Source: an uncultured Formosa sp.
GTDB lineage: Bacteria > Bacteroidota > Bacteroidia > Flavobacteriales > Flavobacteriaceae
Length of the DNA: 64,000 bases
Assembly (NCBI RefSeq): GCF_947500765.1
Contig: NZ_CANMTH010000001.1
Coordinates: forward strand, 620,001-684,000
Direction of reading: 5' to 3'
Positions 10,637 to 18,935 of this stretch are shown piece after piece; within the stretch, counting starts at the first letter, position 1; each line of letters opens with the position of its first letter. Below the pieces are notes generated by a model that saw nothing but the letters and a program-made list of their open reading frames with translations, was not told the DNA's origin and did not search any database. Both the position numbers and the translations under genes were made by a program.

Positions 10637-10651
10637 CTGACAAACTTTCAG
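10637..10651. promoter_or_regulatory. Partial palindrome upstream of groES (operator candidate)
   Basis: CTGACAAACTTTCAG, arms CTGA/TCAG, about 73 bases before the groES start. It matches the perfect palindrome upstream of miaB (15413-15427) at 13 of 15 positions. Function is inferred only from the shared motif. Confidence 0.4.
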
Positions 10652-10657
10652 CAACAA

Positions 10658-10686
10658 AAAATGCCAACTGTATAAGTTGGCATTTT
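10658..10686 (-). terminator. Terminator of the miaB-to-secG run
   Basis: A 12-bp perfect stem (AAAATGCCAACT and complement) with a 5-base loop is followed on the minus strand by a T-rich tract. It lies between secG (stop at 10713) and the groES upstream region, so it separates the two transcription units. Confidence 0.85.
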
Positions 10687-10712
10687 AATATGGTATGTAT
10701 GAGTTGTTGTGT

Positions 10713-11060
10713 TTACTCAGCAGCTTCTTCTGTTGGTGTAACAGGTGTAGTAACTGGAGCTGGAGTGCTTAATGGTTGAGCTGTAGTTTCAGAATCTAAA
10801 GCTTTAGATTCTAAAGTTTCAGAACCTCTGTTTATAGCTACATTAGATAATAGAATTAAAACTAACATTAACCCTGCTAATGTCCATGTACTTTTATCTA
10901 AAAAGTCAGTGGTCTTTTTTACACCACCAATTTGTTGAGAACCGCCGCCACCAAAAGATGAAGATAATCCTCCTCCTTTAGGGTTTTGCACCATAATTAC
11001 TACGATTAATAAAAATGCTACTACAACGATTAGGAATAAAAATATTGTAAACGTACTCAT
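10713..11060 (-). CDS. secG: Preprotein translocase subunit SecG
   Basis: Small accessory subunit of the SecYEG channel, 115 aa. Two membrane spans (about residues 2-23 and 56-75) flank the conserved loop VQNPKGGGLSSSFGG. The C-terminal 30 residues are a Thr/Pro/Ala/Glu-rich tail, common in Bacteroidetes SecG. The stop of the preceding TPR gene overlaps its start by one base, so it is co-transcribed with lptE. Confidence 0.95.
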   Translation of the reverse strand: MSTFTIFLFLIVVVAFLLIVVIMVQNPKGGGLSSSFGGGGSQQIGGVKKTTDFLDKSTWTLAGLMLVLILLSNVAINRGSETLESKALDSETTAQPLSTPAPVTTPVTPTEEAAE

Positions 11061-12073
11061 TAGTTTTTCTTATTTTGTTCTTGTATTTGCTTTACCGCTT
11101 TAATTCGGTCTGCAAAGAAACCACTTTTTTCTGGATATTTCAAACTTAATATGTTATAAGATTGAATTGCCTTCTTGTAGTTTTTTTGTTCAACATAAAT
11201 CCTAGCTAATGTTTCAGTCATTAGCGATTCTGGTTGTAGCATGTGGGATTCTGCTAAATTCTGAGATACGCCAGAAGATCTTTTAGGATCAATTTTAGGG
11301 TTAGATGAAATAAATTTATCTATTAGAGCAAACTTTTTAGCTTGTTCTGGAGATGGTGTCGCTACTGTTTTTTCTTCAGGTTTAGGTCCAATATTCTCAG
11401 ATTCTGACTTCAATTCTTCTTTAGGAGCCGAGATAGATCTATCTATTTGGTCGAAAGATGTTAGTTTTAACCACTCGTTAAAGGAATGAGTTTCTGTAGC
11501 ATTAAAGTCTAAGGGTTTTCCTATTTCTAATATCGTCTCAGGAGCCATATCTGTATGGCTAGTCTTTTTAGTTCCGATTCCTTTTTTATTTATATTGTCC
11601 TCTTCTGGAGTGTTTTTTAGTGCTTCTGAAGGGTCTTCTGTAAAATGAAAAAGTTTTGCGGGTGTTATTTTTGGTTGAATGAATTCTGTATTGATTTCAT
11701 CTTCCGTTACATTAGTATTCTTGTTAAATAAATTATCTGGTGTTTTCGAGGTAACAGATATATCGTCTACATCAACATTAATATGTTTTAAATGTGTTGA
11801 ATTTTGTTTTATAAATTGAGAAATTTCATTTTGAACAAATGCTTCAGAGGTTATAAAATCGAATAAAATACTACGATCTGTGGTATAGGCTGCAGTTGTT
11901 TTTAATTCCTGATTATATTTAAAACTTTGGTTTGTTTTTAGAGTTTTTAAATATAACGCACGTGCGGGCTGAAAGTATGGAAATTCTTCTATAATACTTT
12001 TTAAATCCCTAGCTTGTTCAGAGACTAAAGCTTCTGGGTATTGTAATATATGTGTAAAATCTGTGCGTGTCAT
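11060..12073 (-). CDS. Hypothetical protein with C-terminal TPR-like repeat
   Basis: A 337 aa protein found in this place in flavobacterial lptE-secG neighbourhoods. The N-terminus (FPYFQPARALYLKTLK, about 27-42) resembles a helical repeat unit. The middle is acidic and low-complexity (about 100-270). The C-terminus carries one clear TPR-like unit (ETLARIYVEQKNYKKAIQSY). No signal peptide is visible, so it is probably cytoplasmic. An alternative ATG at 12082 would add MVI and overlap lptE by 7 bases. Position suggests a link to envelope biogenesis, but no function can be assigned. Confidence 0.75.
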   Translation of the reverse strand: MTRTDFTHILQYPEALVSEQARDLKSIIEEFPYFQPARALYLKTLKTNQSFKYNQELKTTAAYTTDRSILFDFITSEAFVQNEISQFIKQNSTHLKHINVDVDDISVTSKTPDNLFNKNTNVTEDEINTEFIQPKITPAKLFHFTEDPSEALKNTPEEDNINKKGIGTKKTSHTDMAPETILEIGKPLDFNATETHSFNEWLKLTSFDQIDRSISAPKEELKSESENIGPKPEEKTVATPSPEQAKKFALIDKFISSNPKIDPKRSSGVSQNLAESHMLQPESLMTETLARIYVEQKNYKKAIQSYNILSLKYPEKSGFFADRIKAVKQIQEQNKKN

Positions 12074-12075
12074 TA

Positions 12076-12582
12076 TTACCATTGCGCTAAAGACGCATTA
12101 AAAATATCTTGAGTTATTTGATCGAATATTTCTTCTATTGCTGTTGTTTTTAACGAACCAATAAGTTGAGATGTTCCGTCGTAATCATAAAAGAACGAAA
12201 AACGTTTTTCAAATTCAGACTCTTCATCTTGTTTATTGTAAAAACGAACATTTACCGAAATGGTTAAACGGTTTTGCGCAGCAGTATCGTCTGCTGTGGC
12301 TGTAGTTGGAGAAATTCTATATTCTACAATTTCGCCTTCGTAAACCAAATCTCCATTAGATTTTACATTATCTAAATTAGTCTGATTTATTAGTAAATCT
12401 GTTAATGCATTAGTGAAATCTAAATCTAATCCAGGTTCTATTAAAGCTGAATTATTTTGAAAATAATTAACCTGAAATGTTTTTGTGTTTGGATTAACTT
12501 TTGCTCCTGTAAATGAATACGAACCACACGCTGTTAAGCTAACTGAAGTTACTAAAAGTATGAGAAAGTGTTTTAAAGTCAT
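12076..12582 (-). CDS. lptE: LPS-assembly lipoprotein LptE
   Basis: Outer-membrane lipoprotein that plugs the LptD translocon for lipopolysaccharide export, 168 aa. The signal peptide ends in a lipobox (LTAC, Cys19) followed by GSYSFTGA. The rest shows the LptE pattern FQVNYFQNNSALIEPGLD and a later YEGEIVEYRI. LptD is not in the window. It lies between the sigma-54 activator (3-base gap) and the TPR gene. Confidence 0.88.
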   Translation of the reverse strand: MTLKHFLILLVTSVSLTACGSYSFTGAKVNPNTKTFQVNYFQNNSALIEPGLDLDFTNALTDLLINQTNLDNVKSNGDLVYEGEIVEYRISPTTATADDTAAQNRLTISVNVRFYNKQDEESEFEKRFSFFYDYDGTSQLIGSLKTTAIEEIFDQITQDIFNASLAQW

Positions 12583-12585
12583 GAT

Positions 12586-13854
12586 TTATAAGTCGTACTG
12601 TTTAATTTTTCTGTATAATGTGCGTTCGCTAATTCCTAATTCTGCGGCTGCCAATTTACGTTTTCCTTGGTGGCGTTCCAACGATTTTTTTATTAACTCT
12701 AATTCTTTGTCTTGTAAAGATAATGTTTCTTCTTCCTGAATTTCTTCTGCAAAATGATATTTGTCTAAAGGATTTACTGAAGGATCTACCAAAGATGTAG
12801 AGCTTCGTTCTGCAATAGGAAGTATTTCTAAGTCGTCTTCAGTGTCGTCGTATTCGGCATCAGATTCGTCACCGTAGATTTTCTGAATTAGACTTTCGTT
12901 GTTTTTCTGAACGTCTTTATCGGTGCCGTTTTTCATTAATTCAGCAGTCAATTTTTTAAGATCATTTAAATCTGCTTTCATGTCGAATAATACTTTATAG
13001 AGTATTTCACGTTCACTACTAAAGTCAGATTCAGATTTTGTATTCGATATTATTGCAGGTAAATTAGTCGCCGTATTTGGTAAATAGCCACGAATAGTTT
13101 GCCCATTTATAGTTCTGTTTTCTTCTAAAACCGAAATTTGTTCGGCAATATTTCTTAATTGACGAATATTTCCGCTCCATCTAAACTTTAATAGTTCACG
13201 TGTTGCATCATCGGTTAACTTTATAGTTGGCATTTTATATTTTAAAGCAAAATCGCTAGCAAATTTTCTGAATAACAAATGAATGTCTTCTTGACGATCG
13301 CGTAAGGGTGGAAGGTGTATTTCAACAGTGCTTAGGCGATAGTATAAATCTTCTCTAAATTTTCCTTTTTTAATGGCTTCAAACATATTAACGTTTGTAG
13401 CAGCCACAATACGTACATTTGTTTTTAGAACTTGACTAGAACCTACTTTTAAAAATTCTCCGTTTTCTAAAACACGAAGTAAACGGACTTGAGTAGTTAA
13501 GGGTAATTCTCCAACTTCGTCTAAAAAAATAGTTCCACCATCCGAAACTTCAAAATAACCCGAACGGGTTTGAGTAGCTCCTGTAAAAGCTCCTTTTTCG
13601 TGACCAAAAAGTTCACTATCTATGGTGCCTTCAGGAATAGCTCCGCAGTTTACTGCAATATATTTACCGTGTTTTCTATGAGAAAGCTGATGAATAATTT
13701 TAGGGATACTTTCTTTCCCAACACCACTTTCTCCGGTAACTAAAACCGAAATATCTGTAGGCGAAACTTGTATTGCTTTTTCAATAGCACGATTAAGTTT
13801 TTGGTTATTACCAATAATTCCGAAACGTTGTTTTATGGCTTGAACTGATTCCAT
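12586..13854 (-). CDS. Sigma-54-dependent transcriptional activator (AAA+ / Fis HTH)
   Basis: Bacterial enhancer-binding protein of 422 aa. The AAA+ domain starts almost at the N-terminus: Walker A GESGVGKE at 41-48, the sigma-54-contacting GAFTGA at 88-93 and Walker B GGTIFLDE at 106-113. A Fis-type HTH (AAAELGISERTLYRKI) closes the protein. There is no receiver or other N-terminal sensory domain, so activity is probably set by level or by a partner. A linker of about 130 residues (about 255-385), partly acidic, separates the AAA+ and HTH domains. It sits between miaB and lptE, a typical flavobacterial order; targets are unknown. Confidence 0.93.
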   Translation of the reverse strand: MESVQAIKQRFGIIGNNQKLNRAIEKAIQVSPTDISVLVTGESGVGKESIPKIIHQLSHRKHGKYIAVNCGAIPEGTIDSELFGHEKGAFTGATQTRSGYFEVSDGGTIFLDEVGELPLTTQVRLLRVLENGEFLKVGSSQVLKTNVRIVAATNVNMFEAIKKGKFREDLYYRLSTVEIHLPPLRDRQEDIHLLFRKFASDFALKYKMPTIKLTDDATRELLKFRWSGNIRQLRNIAEQISVLEENRTINGQTIRGYLPNTATNLPAIISNTKSESDFSSEREILYKVLFDMKADLNDLKKLTAELMKNGTDKDVQKNNESLIQKIYGDESDAEYDDTEDDLEILPIAERSSTSLVDPSVNPLDKYHFAEEIQEEETLSLQDKELELIKKSLERHQGKRKLAAAELGISERTLYRKIKQYDL

Positions 13855-13908
13855 ATAATATTGTTTTTAGCTTTTAATTGCTGGTCTAAATTCTGTATGC
13901 TTATCTCT

Positions 13909-15351
13909 TTAAATGTTTGAAAGCGCAAGGGCTTCTCCAATAAGAGTTGCACTTGTACACTCGTTTATTTTTACTGTTACAAAATCTCCTACTTTATAAT
14001 TTTCTTTTGGAAATACTGCTACAATGTTTTGTGATGTTCTTCCTGACCAATGTTGATCAGATTTTTTTGATTCTCTTTCTATTAAGACTTCAACGACTGT
14101 GTTTAGATATGCTTTGGTTCTAAATTCACTGTGTTTACGTTGTAATTGAACGACATCGTCTAGACGTTTTTTCTTTACTTCTAACGGAATATCGTCTTCC
14201 ATTTTACGTTCTGCTAATGTGCCTGGGCGTTCAGAATAATAGAACATATAGCCAAAGTTATACTTCACGTGTTCCATTAAACTAAGTGTGTCTTGATGAT
14301 CTTGTTCTGTTTCTGTAGGGAAACCAGTAATCATGTCTTGACTTATAGAGCAATCTGGAAGTATCCGACGAATATTATCTATTAATTCAAAATACTCTTC
14401 ACGCGTATGTAAACGATTCATGGCTTTAAGTATGCGATTACTTCCACTTTGTACGGGTAAATGAATGTGGTTACAAATGTTTTTGTACTTGGCCATAGTT
14501 TCAATAACATCTAAAGTTAAATCCTGTGGATTTGATGTCGAGAAACGAATGCGTATTTTTGGATATGCTTTTGCGCATAATTCTAAAAGTTTAGCAAAAT
14601 TAACAGCCGTTGCAACTTGCATGTCTGTAGCCTTATCGAAATCTTTTTTAAGTCCGCCGCCATACCATAAATAGCTATCTACATTCTGGCCAAGAAGTGT
14701 AATTTCTTTAAAACCACGGGTCCATAAATCGTTAATTTCCTCTAAAATACTTTGAGGTTCACGGCTGCGTTCACGGCCACGTGTAAATGGTACTACGCAA
14801 AAAGTACACATATTATCACATCCTCTTGTAATAGACACAAAAGCACTTACACCATTACTATTTAGACGTACAGGTGAAATATCTCCATAAGTTTCTTCTT
14901 TAGAAAGTATTACATTTATTGCATCTCGACCATCTTCTACTTCTGCCAAAAGATTAGGTAAATCCTTATAAGCATCGGGTCCTACAACAAGGTCTACAAT
15001 CTTTTCTTCTTCTAAAAATTTGCTTTTAAGACGTTCGGCCATACAACCTAAAACACCAACTTTCATTCCTGGGTTTATACGTTTTACGGCATTGTATTTT
15101 TCAAGACGTTTTCGAATAGTTTGCTCGGCCTTATCTCTAATAGAACAGGTGTTTACTAACACTAAATCTGCGTCTTCTAGGTTCTGGGTGGTGTTATACC
15201 CCTGTTTATGTAATATTGATGCGACTATTTCACTATCACTAAAATTCATAGAACAGCCATAGCTCTCTATAAAAAGTTTGCGTGAATTTTCTTTTTTTCC
15301 TTCTAATACAAGGCTTTCTCCTTGTTTACTTTCGTCAATTGTCTTCTCCAT
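13909..15351 (-). CDS. miaB: tRNA-2-methylthio-N6-dimethylallyladenosine synthase MiaB
   Basis: Radical-SAM methylthiotransferase acting on i6A37 of tRNAs that read UNN codons. The 480 aa protein has the N-terminal UPF0004 domain with its cluster cysteines ([23 protein letters not shown]), the radical-SAM CxxxCxxC in GCDNMCTFC, and a C-terminal TRAM domain. An N-terminal extension of about 25 charged residues precedes the core. A promoter-like pair (15388-15419) and a perfect palindrome lie upstream. Confidence 0.97.
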   Translation of the reverse strand: MEKTIDESKQGESLVLEGKKENSRKLFIESYGCSMNFSDSEIVASILHKQGYNTTQNLEDADLVLVNTCSIRDKAEQTIRKRLEKYNAVKRINPGMKVGVLGCMAERLKSKFLEEEKIVDLVVGPDAYKDLPNLLAEVEDGRDAINVILSKEETYGDISPVRLNSNGVSAFVSITRGCDNMCTFCVVPFTRGRERSREPQSILEEINDLWTRGFKEITLLGQNVDSYLWYGGGLKKDFDKATDMQVATAVNFAKLLELCAKAYPKIRIRFSTSNPQDLTLDVIETMAKYKNICNHIHLPVQSGSNRILKAMNRLHTREEYFELIDNIRRILPDCSISQDMITGFPTETEQDHQDTLSLMEHVKYNFGYMFYYSERPGTLAERKMEDDIPLEVKKKRLDDVVQLQRKHSEFRTKAYLNTVVEVLIERESKKSDQHWSGRTSQNIVAVFPKENYKVGDFVTVKINECTSATLIGEALALSNI

Positions 15352-15387
15352 AGTGTTGCTGAAAATAATTATCAGTCAATAAGTTTG

Positions 15388-15419
15388 CAAAGATACAATT
15401 AAATTTATGTTTCTGACAA
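15388..15419 (-). promoter_or_regulatory. Promoter of miaB
   Basis: On the minus strand TTG (15419-15417), a 21-base spacer and TATCTTTG (15395-15388) fit the Bacteroidetes promoter. The -33 element lies inside the palindrome at 15413-15427. Confidence 0.65.
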
Positions 15420-15427
15420 AGTGTCAG
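15413..15427. promoter_or_regulatory. Perfect 6-bp palindrome in the miaB divergent promoter region
   Basis: CTGACA-AAG-TGTCAG. It covers the miaB -33 position and lies about midway between the miaB -7 box and a plus-strand TAATTTTG box at 15442-15449. A near copy lies upstream of groES. This is a good operator geometry; the binding protein is unknown. Confidence 0.5.
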
Positions 15428-15441
15428 TTTAATTTTTCTTG

Positions 15442-15449
15442 TAATTTTG
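15442..15449 (+). promoter_or_regulatory. Candidate -7 box for the interrupted membrane-protein gene
   Basis: TAATTTTG, an exact TAnnTTTG match 42 bases before the ATG at 15492. The -33 region would fall in the palindrome, but no exact TTG is there. Confidence 0.45.
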
Positions 15450-15491
15450 TTAAAAAATACGTCCTTTAACCATTACTAAACCAACTCCAAC

Positions 15492-16253
15492 ATGTTTATA
15501 TCAGAATTTGAAAAAAAAGTAAATCACGCCAAGGCGTTAGATTTCGGTCTTATTTTTAGTCAATCTCTAGCGCTTTTTTAAAAAGTATGGCTACAAGGGC
15601 TAATAACACTACTTCTAACTACAATTGTAATTGTACCCTTCTACTTTATTATATATATACCTCTGTTAGCATTGGGGGTAAATCCTGATATGATTAATCA
15701 AAACGAACAAGTGAACATTTTATTTATACTAGGAATGGTATTGTTTCTTATTTGTTTTGGTATTGTAGCATCTGTTGTAAGCCTAGGTATGAAATCTGCA
15801 TTTTATAGAATTTGTAAACAAAAGGATTTTGAAGACAGCACTAGAGATGATTATTTCTACTATTTTAAAAAACAATATTTAGGGAAATTAATTCTCTTAT
15901 CTGTAATTGTAATGGGGATCTCTATTGTTGCAACATTGGTGTTTGTACTACCTTTAATTTACGTCATGATTCCGCTATCGTTTGTTAATGTTGTTTTTGC
16001 TTTTAATCCCGAGCGTAGCGTTTCTGATATACTTAAAGCTAGTTTTAAAATAGGACATAAAAAGTGGTTGTTATCTTTTGCGTTACTAATTGTATGTGGC
16101 TTTTTAGCCGAAATAGTAGGGTTTGTAATGTGCTGTGTGGGTTTATTAGTAACGGTATCATTTACATACATACCTTTATATATAATTTATAAGGAAATAA
16201 TTGGGTTCGAAAATTCAGAAGACGAAACTGTTTCTGTAGAAACCTTGATGTAA
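15492..16253 (+). pseudogene. Conserved membrane protein interrupted by an in-frame TAA
   Basis: The ATG at 15492 opens a reading frame (MFISEFEKKVNHAKALDFG) that hits TAA at 15579-15581 after 29 codons and then continues in the same frame to the natural stop at 16251-16253. Reading through gives 253 aa with the junction LALF-stop-KVWLQGL. A Lys codon AAA is the natural expectation there, so one A-to-T change at a T6/A5 boundary explains it. The rest has about four membrane spans and an acidic C-terminus. A distal ORF could begin at TTG 15672 (193 aa), but it would lack the N-terminal part. Either a recent nonsense mutation, a sequencing error at a homopolymer junction, or read-through. Function unknown. 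Confidence 0.8.
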
Positions 16254-16288
16254 TTCTTAAAAAATTAATAATTAAGTTGAATATTTTT

Positions 16289-16316
16289 AGGTTAAAAATC
16301 GACGATTTTAACCTTT
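16289..16316 (+). terminator. Probable terminator before topA
   Basis: A 12-bp stem (AGGTTAAAATCG with one bulged A, complement at 16303-16314) with a very tight loop lies 36 bases after the stop. The T tract is short, so termination efficiency is uncertain. Confidence 0.45.
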
Positions 16317-16364
16317 CATCGTACTGAATGCTGATAAAATTAGGATGATGTTGCTTTTTTGATA

Positions 16365-16372
16365 TACATTTG
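16365..16372 (+). promoter_or_regulatory. Candidate -7 box for topA
   Basis: TACATTTG, an exact match to TAnnTTTG, 19 bases before the topA ATG. No exact TTG at -33 is seen. Confidence 0.5.
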
Positions 16373-16391
16373 CAGCACCAAAAAAATAAAA

Positions 16392-18932
16392 ATGGCGAAG
16401 AATTTAGTAATAGTGGAGTCACCTGCAAAGGCGAAAACGATCGAAAAATTTTTAGGTAAAGATTATAAAGTAGAGTCTAGTTTTGGTCATATAGCCGATC
16501 TCCCTTCCAAAGAATTGGGGGTAGATGTTGAAGGTGATTTCAGTCCAAAATATGAAGTCTCCTCCGATAAAAAAGCAGTTGTAAAAAAGCTTAGAGATCT
16601 ATCTAAGAAAGCCGAAATGGTTTGGCTAGCAAGTGATGAGGATCGCGAGGGTGAAGCTATTGCTTGGCATTTAGCCGAAACTTTAAAATTAGACAAAAGC
16701 AAAACTAAACGTATTGTTTTTCATGAAATTACTAAAACAGCAATTCTAAAAGCGATAGATAATCCGCGTGGAATAGATTACAATTTAGTAGATGCGCAAC
16801 AAGCACGTCGTGTGCTGGATCGAATTGTTGGTTACGAATTATCGCCAGTATTGTGGCGTAAAGTTAAAGGTGGTTTATCTGCCGGACGTGTACAATCTGT
16901 TTCTGTTAGATTAATTGTTGAACGCGAACGCGAAATACAAGAATTTACAGCAGAAGCTTCATATCGAATTGATGCTGAATTTTCTAACGAGGCAGGACAA
17001 TCTTTTAAAGCGAAGTTACCAAAAACGTTTGCTTCAAAAGAAGCGGCTTTTAAATTTTTAGAAAGTAATGCTTCAGCCGATTTTAAAGTAGCCGATTTAG
17101 AGAAAAAACCAGCTAAAAAATCTCCAGCAGCACCATTTACAACGTCAACTCTTCAACAAGAAGCCGCACGTAAATTATATTTTTCAGTAAGTAAAACCAT
17201 GACTATGGCGCAACGTTTGTACGAAGCCGGTTTAATTACTTACATGAGAACAGATAGTGTAAATTTATCCGACCAAGCAAGAAAAGGAGCTAAAGCAGAA
17301 ATTGAGAATGCTTACGGAAAAAAATATGCTAAAGAACGAAATTATAAAGGGAAGACTAAAGGTGCACAAGAAGCTCACGAGGCCATACGTCCAACAGATT
17401 TTGCATTACATTCTGTCGATATTGATCGTGACCAAGCCCGTTTATACGAACTGATTTGGAAACGTGCTATTGCATCTCAAATGAGTGAAGCAGAATTAGA
17501 ACGTACAAGCGTTAAAATTTCAGCCTCAACACATAAAGAATTATTCTCTGCAAACGGAGAAGTTATTACGTTCGAAGGGTTTTTAAAAGTGTACTTAGAA
17601 GGGACAGATGATGAAGATTCTGAACAAGAAGGTATGTTGCCAGCAATGAAGGTAAAAGAAACACTTCTTAACGAATATATTACAGCAACACAACGTTATA
17701 CAAGACCTCCTTACAGATATACAGAAGCTTCTTTGGTTAAGAAATTAGAAGAGTTGGGTATTGGTCGTCCGTCTACTTATGCGCCAACCATTTCTACAAT
17801 TCAGAATAGAAATTATGTAGAAAAAGGTACAATAGAAGGTGTAGAGCGTGAGTATACGCAAATCACTTTAACAGCAGGTGAAGTAAAAGATAAATTACTT
17901 ACAGAAAAAGTAGGTTCAGATAAAGGGAAGTTAGTTCCGACAGATATCGGAATAATTGTAACAGACTTTTTAGTGAACCACTTTGAAAGTATTTTAGATT
18001 ATAATTTTACAGCAAAAGTTGAAGAAGACTTTGATGATATTGCTGAAGGGAAAGAGAATTGGACTAAAATGATGAAGGATTTTTATGAGAAATTCCATCC
18101 TCATGTTAAAGATGTTCAAGAAAATGCCGAACGTGAATCTGGTGAACGTATATTAGGGACAGATCCTAAAACAGGACGCCAAGTTAGTGTGCGATTAGGT
18201 AAATTCGGACCGATGGCTCAAATAGGAGCAGCCGAAGAAGAAGATAAAATATTTGCTAGTTTATCTCCAGAGCAACAATTAAACACTATTTCTTTTGAAG
18301 AAGCATTAGATTTATTTAAACTGCCAAAAGATTTAGGAACTTATGAAGATTTACCTGTTGTAGTAAATAATGGACGTTTCGGACCTTATGTTAAATTTGG
18401 TGAAGCTTATGTGTCTTTACCAAAAGGTGTAGATGCCTTAAATGTAGAATTAGATGATGCTATTGTTTTAATTAAAGAGAAACAAAAAGCAGATGCTCCT
18501 ATATATATATATAAAGATTTACCTGTACAAAAAGGGAAAGGACGTTTTGGACCATTTATTAAATGGAATAATATGTTTATTAACGTGAACAAAAAATATG
18601 ATTGGGATAATTTGTCTGATGATGATATTGTGACGTTAATAGAAGAGAAAATCCAAAAAGAGATAGATAAAGTCATTCACAACTGGGAAGAAGAAGGTAT
18701 TCGTGTAGAAAAAGCACGTTGGGGAAGGCATAATGTAATCAAAGGAAAAATAAAGGTTGAATTAGATAAAACAGTCGATGCAACGAAGATTACTTTAGAT
18801 AAAGCAAAAGCTTTAATTGAAGCTAAAACTCCAAAGCGAAAAACTGCGGCTAAAAAGAAAGCGCCAGCTAAGAAAAAGGCTCCTGCTAAAAAAGCTACAG
18901 TAAAAAAGACAACCACAGCAAAAAAGAAATAA
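16392..18932 (+). CDS. topA: DNA topoisomerase I
   Basis: Type IA topoisomerase that relaxes negative supercoils. I start at the ATG at 16392 (MAKNLVIVESPAKAKT, 846 aa); the frame is open 11 codons further, but the Toprim domain begins here. Motifs: Toprim VIVESPAKAKTIEKFLG and DEDREGEAIAWHL, and the active-site tyrosine in ITYMRTDSVNLS. In place of zinc fingers, the C-terminal part has repeated GRFGPYVKFG-like units, followed by a Lys/Ala-rich tail of about 35 residues that probably binds DNA. The next gene starts 3 bases after the stop. Confidence 0.97.
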   Translation: MAKNLVIVESPAKAKTIEKFLGKDYKVESSFGHIADLPSKELGVDVEGDFSPKYEVSSDKKAVVKKLRDLSKKAEMVWLASDEDREGEAIAWHLAETLKLDKSKTKRIVFHEITKTAILKAIDNPRGIDYNLVDAQQARRVLDRIVGYELSPVLWRKVKGGLSAGRVQSVSVRLIVEREREIQEFTAEASYRIDAEFSNEAGQSFKAKLPKTFASKEAAFKFLESNASADFKVADLEKKPAKKSPAAPFTTSTLQQEAARKLYFSVSKTMTMAQRLYEAGLITYMRTDSVNLSDQARKGAKAEIENAYGKKYAKERNYKGKTKGAQEAHEAIRPTDFALHSVDIDRDQARLYELIWKRAIASQMSEAELERTSVKISASTHKELFSANGEVITFEGFLKVYLEGTDDEDSEQEGMLPAMKVKETLLNEYITATQRYTRPPYRYTEASLVKKLEELGIGRPSTYAPTISTIQNRNYVEKGTIEGVEREYTQITLTAGEVKDKLLTEKVGSDKGKLVPTDIGIIVTDFLVNHFESILDYNFTAKVEEDFDDIAEGKENWTKMMKDFYEKFHPHVKDVQENAERESGERILGTDPKTGRQVSVRLGKFGPMAQIGAAEEEDKIFASLSPEQQLNTISFEEALDLFKLPKDLGTYEDLPVVVNNGRFGPYVKFGEAYVSLPKGVDALNVELDDAIVLIKEKQKADAPIYIYKDLPVQKGKGRFGPFIKWNNMFINVNKKYDWDNLSDDDIVTLIEEKIQKEIDKVIHNWEEEGIRVEKARWGRHNVIKGKIKVELDKTVDATKITLDKAKALIEAKTPKRKTAAKKKAPAKKKAPAKKATVKKTTTAKKK

Positions 18933-18935
18933 TTC

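Noticed and set aside
18841..18930. Short tandem repeats at the end of topA
   Set aside because: These encode the Lys/Ala-rich tail, common in bacterial topoisomerase I, and are not a DNA-level repeat element.
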